From contig OW568881.1 in assembly GCA_938743325.2 (NCBI GenBank), forward strand, positions 620,001-684,000: a stretch of 64,000 nucleotides of DNA, given 5' to 3'. Under the pieces are notes generated by a model. It was not told the DNA's origin and ran no database searches. It was given only the letters and a program-made list of their open reading frames with translations. Positions 58,528-64,000 of this stretch are shown piece after piece. The DNA comes from Pycnococcus provasolii. Lineage: Eukaryota > Chlorophyta > Pseudoscourfieldiophyceae > Pseudoscourfieldiales > Pycnococcaceae. A program made the position numbers and the translations under genes. The number at the start of each line of letters is the position of its first letter. Position 1 is the stretch's first letter.

Positions 58528-60327
58528 ATGCTCGCCGCCAAGTCACTCGCGACGACGACGACGCGCAATGCACGCGCAAACGTGAGACGACGCACGTCCT
58601 CGACCCCCCGAATCAGCCGTCGCTCGTATCGCAGCAACGGCGGTGCGCTCAATGCGCAGTGCTGCAGCATTCTTGCCATGTTCGACTTCAAGAAGCAACG
58701 CTTCGAGCCTGCGAGCTTCGAGACGACGGTGCGCGAGCACTCCGCTCGCATGCGCACGCGTGGACCGGACGGGTCAGGATACCACGGAGGAGACCACTTC
58801 GCGCTCGCGCACGAACGTCTCGCCATCATGGACCCGGAGGGTGGTAAGCAGCCCATCGTTTACGAGACGACGGGGAACGCCGTCGTCGCGAATGGCGAGA
58901 TGTACAACTTTCGCGCGCTGCAAAAGGAGCACAGCCTGCCTCCCAGCCTGACCGGTTCGGACAGCGAGGTGGTTCTCCAGCTTTACGAGAAGTTTGGACC
59001 GGCCGGTGTTGCGGACAAGCTGAACGGCATCTTCGCGTTCGTCGTCGCGAACAAGGATGGCACCGACTGCCTGGCAGCGCGCGACCACTGCGGCATCAAG
59101 CCGCTTTACATGGGAAAGACGGACGCGGGCGACGTGTGGTTCGCGAGTGAGCTGAAGGCTATCAGCGACATCTGCGACGAGGTGACGGAGTTCCCCGCGG
59201 GCCACTACTGGACGCCCGCCACAGGGCTGGTGAAGTACTACAGCCCGAGCTGGGACAGCGACGACGCTCGGCCGTCCAACGACACGTCGAACGTGCGCGC
59301 AGTTCTGCAGGAGGCGGTTCGCGAGCAGTGCATGTCCGACGTCCCGTTCGGACTTCTGCTGAGCGGCGGACTGGACAGCGCCGTCGTGGGAACTCTGCTA
59401 AAGCCGATCGTCGAGGAGATGGACATGCCCTTCTGGAGCTTCACCGTTGGGCAGGAGGGAAGCCCTGACATCACCGCGGCACGCATCATGTCCGAGCACC
59501 TTGGAACGGTGCACCACGAGTATCAGTTCACTACCGAGGAGGCGTTTGCCGCCATCCCAAAGATCATTTACCACCTCGAGACGTACGAGCCGGAGCTGAT
59601 TCGATCCGCCATCCCCAACTTCTTTCTCGCCAAGCTCACTTCAAGCAAGGTGAAGATGGTGCTCACGGGTGAGGGAAGCGACGAGCTCTTTGGAGGGTAC
59701 CTGTACTTCCGCGACGCGCCAGACACGCAGGCGTTCCACAAGGAGCTTCGCCGCATCTTCCACCACCTGCACAACGTCAACTGCCAGCGCGCGGATCGCA
59801 TGACGATGGCATGGGGACTCGAGGGACGCGTTCCATTCTTGGACCGAAACGTGATTGAGGAGGTGATGAACGTCGACCCGTCGTACAAAATGATCTCCGG
59901 CCTCGGCGTTCCGAACGCAGACGGAACGGGACGGCCCGAGAAGTGCGCGCTGCGCGAGCTGTTTAACGGCGAGATTCCCGAGAGCGTGCTGTGGAGGACC
60001 AAGGCAATGCAGTGCGAGGGTGTGGGCATGGACTGGGTCAGCAATCTGCAGGCGCTATGCGCCGAGCAGGTGAGTGACGAGGAGATGGCTGCGGCGGAGA
60101 CGACGTATCCAATCAACCCGCCGCACAGCAAGGAGGAGCTGTTCTACCGCCGCCTTTTCGAGGAGCACTACCACGGAATGGACAAATTCGTTCACGTCTG
60201 GGAGGGTGGATGCCGCGCGGGAGGAGCACCGTGGGAGAACGAGGCGTACACGCGTGCGGGTCTGAAGAACACCGCACAGCTTGCTAGGGGTCTTGGAATC
60301 CTCGACGAGGATGCGGTTGCCGCCTGA
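58528..60327 (+). CDS. Asparagine synthetase (glutamine-hydrolysing) with N-terminal presequence
   Basis: 599 residues from the ATG at 58528. The first 45 residues (MLAAKSLATTTTRNARANVR and on) have many Arg/Ser/Thr and no acids, as in organelle presequences. Then comes QC-CSILAMFDF where ordinary enzymes begin MCGILA. The glutaminase domain continues with RTRGPDGSGYH, ERLAIMDPEGGKQP and NGEMYNF. The synthetase domain has LLLSGGLDSAVVG (ATP-pyrophosphatase loop) and LTGEGSDELFGGY. It makes asparagine from aspartate, glutamine and ATP. The catalytic Cys must be N-terminal in this family, so the leader must be cut just before a Cys; the Gly that normally follows is Ser. No alternative first exon with MCG was found upstream. 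Confidence 0.9.
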   Translation: MLAAKSLATTTTRNARANVRRRTSSTPRISRRSYRSNGGALNAQCCSILAMFDFKKQRFEPASFETTVREHSARMRTRGPDGSGYHGGDHFALAHERLAIMDPEGGKQPIVYETTGNAVVANGEMYNFRALQKEHSLPPSLTGSDSEVVLQLYEKFGPAGVADKLNGIFAFVVANKDGTDCLAARDHCGIKPLYMGKTDAGDVWFASELKAISDICDEVTEFPAGHYWTPATGLVKYYSPSWDSDDARPSNDTSNVRAVLQEAVREQCMSDVPFGLLLSGGLDSAVVGTLLKPIVEEMDMPFWSFTVGQEGSPDITAARIMSEHLGTVHHEYQFTTEEAFAAIPKIIYHLETYEPELIRSAIPNFFLAKLTSSKVKMVLTGEGSDELFGGYLYFRDAPDTQAFHKELRRIFHHLHNVNCQRADRMTMAWGLEGRVPFLDRNVIEEVMNVDPSYKMISGLGVPNADGTGRPEKCALRELFNGEIPESVLWRTKAMQCEGVGMDWVSNLQALCAEQVSDEEMAAAETTYPINPPHSKEELFYRRLFEEHYHGMDKFVHVWEGGCRAGGAPWENEAYTRAGLKNTAQLARGLGILDEDAVAA

Positions 60328-60348
60328 AATGCAACGACGACCCCGGAA

Positions 60349-60450
60349 GTAGTAAAGGATCGCTCATTCGAAGGTAGGACGACTCATGTAATAGAGTTTT
60401 TAGGGTTAGGGTTAGGGTTAGTTTTTACTTCGTCCGACATGTTGAAAAAT
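60349..60450 (+). repeat. 3'-flank repeat element, copy 5, split by telomere-like repeats
   Basis: ggatcgctcattcgaaggta, then catgtaatagagttttt, then acttcgtccgaca. It starts 22 bases after the asparagine synthetase stop in the same direction. Relative to the copy at 50577, about 20 bases of (ttaggg)n at 60400-60421 sit in the middle. Confidence 0.65.
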
Positions 60451-61555
60451 CGAAACAATGTGGGTCTACCAAACAGAGCACCGTGACGCGTCGATGAGAC
60501 ACGTCGTCGAGCCTTTCGTACAATCAAGCACGTGCAAGCAGGCAAGCACGAGCAGAACGGTCAGGCAGTACGTTTTCGAATAAGTATTTGACCAGGCGCA
60601 ACAACCGGGAAGAATATCACCTTACATAAAATACCACTCCAAAGTCCAAAACAACATGCATATGATCGCGAACAACAACAACATCAGGGTGTTCCGTTAA
60701 AGGTATCGTGCTGTGCTGTGACCAACCACCAGTCAACCACCTCCTTTCAAATGCCGGTCACCAGTCACCACGACTGTCAAGACGTGCATGCAGAGCTGGC
60801 ATTCCTTCCATTCAAGATTCCTTCAAGACCCCTGACATTCAGTGCGCACACTCCGATAAAACAACTTTATACCATGCAGATACAGCTAGATACTTACCGC
60901 ACCGGTATTCCTACCACCGACGTCGTCAACAACTCCTCCCACACGTTCCAGGCGCACGCGAATAGACTACAAACCTGCGCGTATGTACCTTTACTGCATT
61001 ATTATTAGGTTGACAACAGGGTGGTACGAGGTGTACGGCGCCGCTCCTCTCCTCTCCTCTGATCCTCTCGTCTCCGCCTGCTTTGTACAGGTACTTAGCG
61101 TCGTCTGCTTCGTCTCGCACACATCAGCAAAGTGCCGGTTCGCCAAAGCAGCCTACCAACACTGCAGTACAACAGCAATCCCGTATGATATCGTGTGACG
61201 CGACAAAACGTGTATCTGTATCTGCTGCGGTGGATATGCTTCTACTTGTATACGGATGGTGGGGTACTCCCAGTTCCCAGAGTCCTCCTCCTCCTCGCCG
61301 GCTCGCCATCACAAGAAAGAACAAGCGCACGGGAAGACACGCATACGTCGGAGAGAGAAGGAGAGAGTACTTGCAACCCTCGCAGTACTCAGGAGAAGGA
61401 GAGAGAGTGAGTGATTGAGAGATCGCGATAGGCGGTGGCGCGTCTTAAGCCTCTTCAGCAGGAAGGGAGACAGGAGTACCTGCGCCTGAAGAAGCAGGAA
61501 GTCCATCCTTGGGGGAGGCACTGCACTGCACTCGACTCCGTCAACCCCGTGAGTC
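60451..61555. other. Intergenic
   Basis: No supported gene; a 96-codon frame at 60718-61008 lacks family signal. Short purine repeats (gagagag) lie near 61340-61420. Confidence 0.45.
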
Positions 61556-64000
61556 ATGTCGACATCTCCGTCTCCAGAACCGAAGGGAAGTCCGGGAGGA
61601 GACAACGGCGATGTTGAGGCCGGTACGCCGTCGCCCACGTCCATGCGGCGCTCGTCCTCGTTCGCAAGCTCACCGAAGAGACGAACGGTATTCGTGCCGA
61701 AAGAGCAGGAGCTCAGCACGTCGCGTGGAGCGTTCGTCACCGAGATGTTTCGCGTGCAGAAAACTATCCTCACGAAGGTGGCCCTTCAAGTAACTCTCGC
61801 GGCTGTCGTTGGGTTCATCGCACTTGTTGCGATGCAAAACCTGTGCGACTACGAAAGCGTCGTCTCGTCGGACGACTGTTGGGTCACCTTCGAGAACACC
61901 GGGCACGTTGTCGTCGGTATCGTGCTCGGTTTCCTGCTTGTATTTCGCACGGACTTGGCATACCAGCGGTACTACAGCGGGAAGGAGGCGCTGGGACAGG
62001 TGTACTGTGCCCTCCGCAACATTAACGTCGCCGCAACCGCCTTCATGCGTGTTCCCAAGAAGGATGAGATTGGGTACCGCAACATTGGAACGGATGCCGT
62101 CAACGCACTCAGCAAGGACCGCGTGGAGATTCTCAGGCTGACGAACCTCATGTACTGCTTTATCCGCCAGATGATTCGAGAGCAGCGTCACGGATACTCC
62201 GACACGGGTCCCGTGAACGACAGGGAGCTGCTGAGGAACGATCGTGCGGGAAAGCCGAAGCTTATTACCGTCTTCAGGGATGCCGAGGAAGAGGAGTACT
62301 ATTCCAAGATTGACCACAACAACAGGCCAAACGTGGTGGCGTCGCACATCACGCACATCGTCGAGCATCACCGCAGGCTTGGCAATATCTCCGAGCGTGC
62401 TTGTCTGGACATCTTCCACGAGTGCGAGGCTGCGCTCTTTGCTCTCAAGGAATGTGAGCGCATCGTCACCACGCCCATCCCGTATCAATACCTCCACATG
62501 ATGAACTTCATCCTGTTCTTCTACGTCTACACGGTGCCTTTCGTGTTCAGCGTCGGCTTCAAGGAGTTCACGCCGATCGCCGCAGCACTCATCGCGCTGA
62601 GTTTCTACGGTGTGAACGCCATCGGATCGTCCATGGAGGATCCGTTCAACTGGGAGCCTCCATGCCACGACCTGACAAATATCGGGTGGCGCATCTACCG
62701 CGAGAACACCGCGCTGCACGAGAAGATGGACACCATCGAGAAGGAGGAGACGCTCGCGGCATCTGGCGCGAATCGCCTGCAGCGCGCCAAGGCGGCGATG
62801 CAGATGGCGCCGGCGCTCAAGGCTGCGATAGCCGCGAAGAACGACGCCGAGGCGGAAATGGCGCAGTCTGACATGCAGACGGAGCAAATTGAAGAAGACG
62901 CCGACGACATTGACGACATCGAGATTGTGCCACGTGAAAAGGAGTACGGCAAGGGACGATTCGCCTTCATCACGGAGGTGTTCGCTTGGACGAACACCGT
63001 AACTCCGTCCATTGTTCCGCAGCTCCTTCTCGCCGTCACGATCGCGTGCTTTGCGCAGGGCGTAAAGATTGCAGCTTGCGGCGAAGAGGTTTATCTCGCG
63101 ACGGACTGCTGGATCACGTTCGACTCGGACGCTCACAAGATTGTCGGCGTTGCGATGGGTTTTCTCCTCGTCTTCCGCGTCAACTGCGCGTATGAGAGGT
63201 ACTACGATGGCAAGGGGGCAATCGGGCGCATGTACGACTCGATTCGAAACATCAACATCATCGCATCCACGCTCATCAGGCAGAGCCAGGGCAAGGAGAT
63301 TGGCGCACAGACGGCCGTGCTCAAGGCTGGCGAGGCGGACCAGATTGAAACCGACAAGGCTGAGATCCTTCGCCTGAGCAACCTTTACCACGTCTTTATT
63401 CGCCATTCGGTGCGCGAACAGCGTGTGGGAACGTCGCAGCATGGAAAGGTTTCCGACGACGATCTGATGACCTACGACTTCGACGCTTTGCCCGGTTCCT
63501 CCGTGAGTGATTTTGTGACGGAAGAGGAATTGTCGTCGCGCTTCTGGCACAAGTGCAGTGTGATGAACCGAGTGAACGTCGTTGCGTCGATGATCCAGAC
63601 CATCGTCGAACGACAGCGCCGACGCGGAAACGTCGGCGAGCGTGCCGCGTTCGAGATCTACTCGCAGACGGAGCAGGTTCTCGACGCGTGGCAGGGAATG
63701 ATGCGCATTGTCACGACGCCTATCCCGTACACGTACCTTCACATGGTGCAGTACCTCGTCTTCTTCTACGTGTACAGCGCCCCGTTCGTGTTCAGCGCAA
63801 GCTTCGACTACATTACGTTTCTCCCCTCGGTCATTGTGACTCTCGGCTTCTATGGCATCAACCAGATTGGAATCAGCCTCGAGGACCCATTCTCGTGGAT
63901 CGAGCCGCGCCACGACATGAGCTCCGTTGGCAATCGCATCATGAAGGAAAATCTGCAGATTCACGTGCTGATGCAAAAGGAGGCGCACAGTCTGTCGACG
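61556..64000 (+). CDS. Double bestrophin-family anion channel (3' end off window)
   Basis: The frame opens at the ATG at 61556 and is still open at 64000 (815 codons). A disordered Ser/Pro N-terminus is followed by two full-length copies of one unit. Unit 1 (about 70-385) has CWVTFENTGHVVVGIVLGFL, LVFRTDLAYQRYY, TTPIPYQYLHMMNFILFFYV and SMEDPFNWEP. Unit 2 (about 465-815) has CWITFDSDAHKIVGVAMGFL, LVFRVNCAYERYY, TTPIPYTYLHMVQYLVFFYV and SLEDPFSWIE. These are the bestrophin/UPF0187 motifs (FR-x-AY-RY, TPIP-Y-H, GxxLEDPF). Relatives conduct chloride or bicarbonate, in algae often in plastid membranes. An Ala/Met-rich acidic linker separates the units. Confidence 0.88.
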   Translation, partial: MSTSPSPEPKGSPGGDNGDVEAGTPSPTSMRRSSSFASSPKRRTVFVPKEQELSTSRGAFVTEMFRVQKTILTKVALQVTLAAVVGFIALVAMQNLCDYESVVSSDDCWVTFENTGHVVVGIVLGFLLVFRTDLAYQRYYSGKEALGQVYCALRNINVAATAFMRVPKKDEIGYRNIGTDAVNALSKDRVEILRLTNLMYCFIRQMIREQRHGYSDTGPVNDRELLRNDRAGKPKLITVFRDAEEEEYYSKIDHNNRPNVVASHITHIVEHHRRLGNISERACLDIFHECEAALFALKECERIVTTPIPYQYLHMMNFILFFYVYTVPFVFSVGFKEFTPIAAALIALSFYGVNAIGSSMEDPFNWEPPCHDLTNIGWRIYRENTALHEKMDTIEKEETLAASGANRLQRAKAAMQMAPALKAAIAAKNDAEAEMAQSDMQTEQIEEDADDIDDIEIVPREKEYGKGRFAFITEVFAWTNTVTPSIVPQLLLAVTIACFAQGVKIAACGEEVYLATDCWITFDSDAHKIVGVAMGFLLVFRVNCAYERYYDGKGAIGRMYDSIRNINIIASTLIRQSQGKEIGAQTAVLKAGEADQIETDKAEILRLSNLYHVFIRHSVREQRVGTSQHGKVSDDDLMTYDFDALPGSSVSDFVTEEELSSRFWHKCSVMNRVNVVASMIQTIVERQRRRGNVGERAAFEIYSQTEQVLDAWQGMMRIVTTPIPYTYLHMVQYLVFFYVYSAPFVFSASFDYITFLPSVIVTLGFYGINQIGISLEDPFSWIEPRHDMSSVGNRIMKENLQIHVLMQKEAHSLST

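Noticed and set aside
61670-63988. 772-codon frame antisense to the bestrophin gene
   Set aside because: The plus strand has two good bestrophin domains; the antisense frame is low-complexity Arg/Val/His.
1-64000. tRNA or rRNA genes
   Set aside because: No cloverleaf-like B-box context or rRNA core sequence was recognised by eye; a covariance-model search would be decisive.

Overview
This window is nuclear DNA from a microbial eukaryote, most likely a flagellated (or once-flagellated) alga or related protist. Three short GT-AG introns can be placed. The urease is the single-chain eukaryotic type of about 840 residues. There is a ciliary dynein-assembly factor (DNAAF1/ODA7 type), a kinesin-8, an N-glycan mannosyltransferase (ALG11) and mitochondrial-type proteins. 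Genes are intron-poor, GC-rich in coding parts, spaced by 0.1-3 kb and placed on both strands. I cannot name the species.

Layout. (1) 1-7190: two members of a family of predicted surface proteins, with cytosolic EF-hands, one membrane span and a large variable outer part. A third member lies at 37198-38625. The first and third share almost identical N-terminal DNA but have unrelated outer domains. (2) 7816-20155: a nitrogen-scavenging cluster. It holds an arginase-superfamily hydrolase that looks like a guanidine hydrolase, the urease, accessory proteins UreG, UreF and UreD, and a Na+/solute symporter. A mitochondrial carrier and an unknown membrane protein follow (20859-22624). Read together, guanidine would be hydrolysed to urea and ammonia, and urea to ammonia and CO2. 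Both steps are known or expected to need nickel, and all urease accessory factors expected in a eukaryote are present. (3) 22919-28508: one large secreted NHL/TIG repeat protein. (4) 28757-33196: a sialyltransferase-like GT29 protein, ALG11 and a UPF0126 channel-like protein. (5) 33200-37190: a repeat-rich, gene-poor stretch. (6) 38768-56516: a second GT29 protein, an M23 peptidase, kinesin-8, DNAAF1, a coiled-coil protein, an AFG1-type ATPase, a TatB-like protein, a tRNA methyltransferase and an unassigned PLP-fold protein. (7) 56923-64000: a small unknown protein, an asparagine synthetase with a presequence, and a double bestrophin that runs off the right edge.

The most interesting points are the guanidine/urea cluster, the mosaic EF-hand surface-protein family, a roughly 100-bp repeat found in sense orientation just after the stop codons of several unrelated genes, a four-copy palindrome-bearing tandem repeat between ureG and ureF, and the two-domain bestrophin. 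All functional calls rest on reading motifs by eye. No searches were run.
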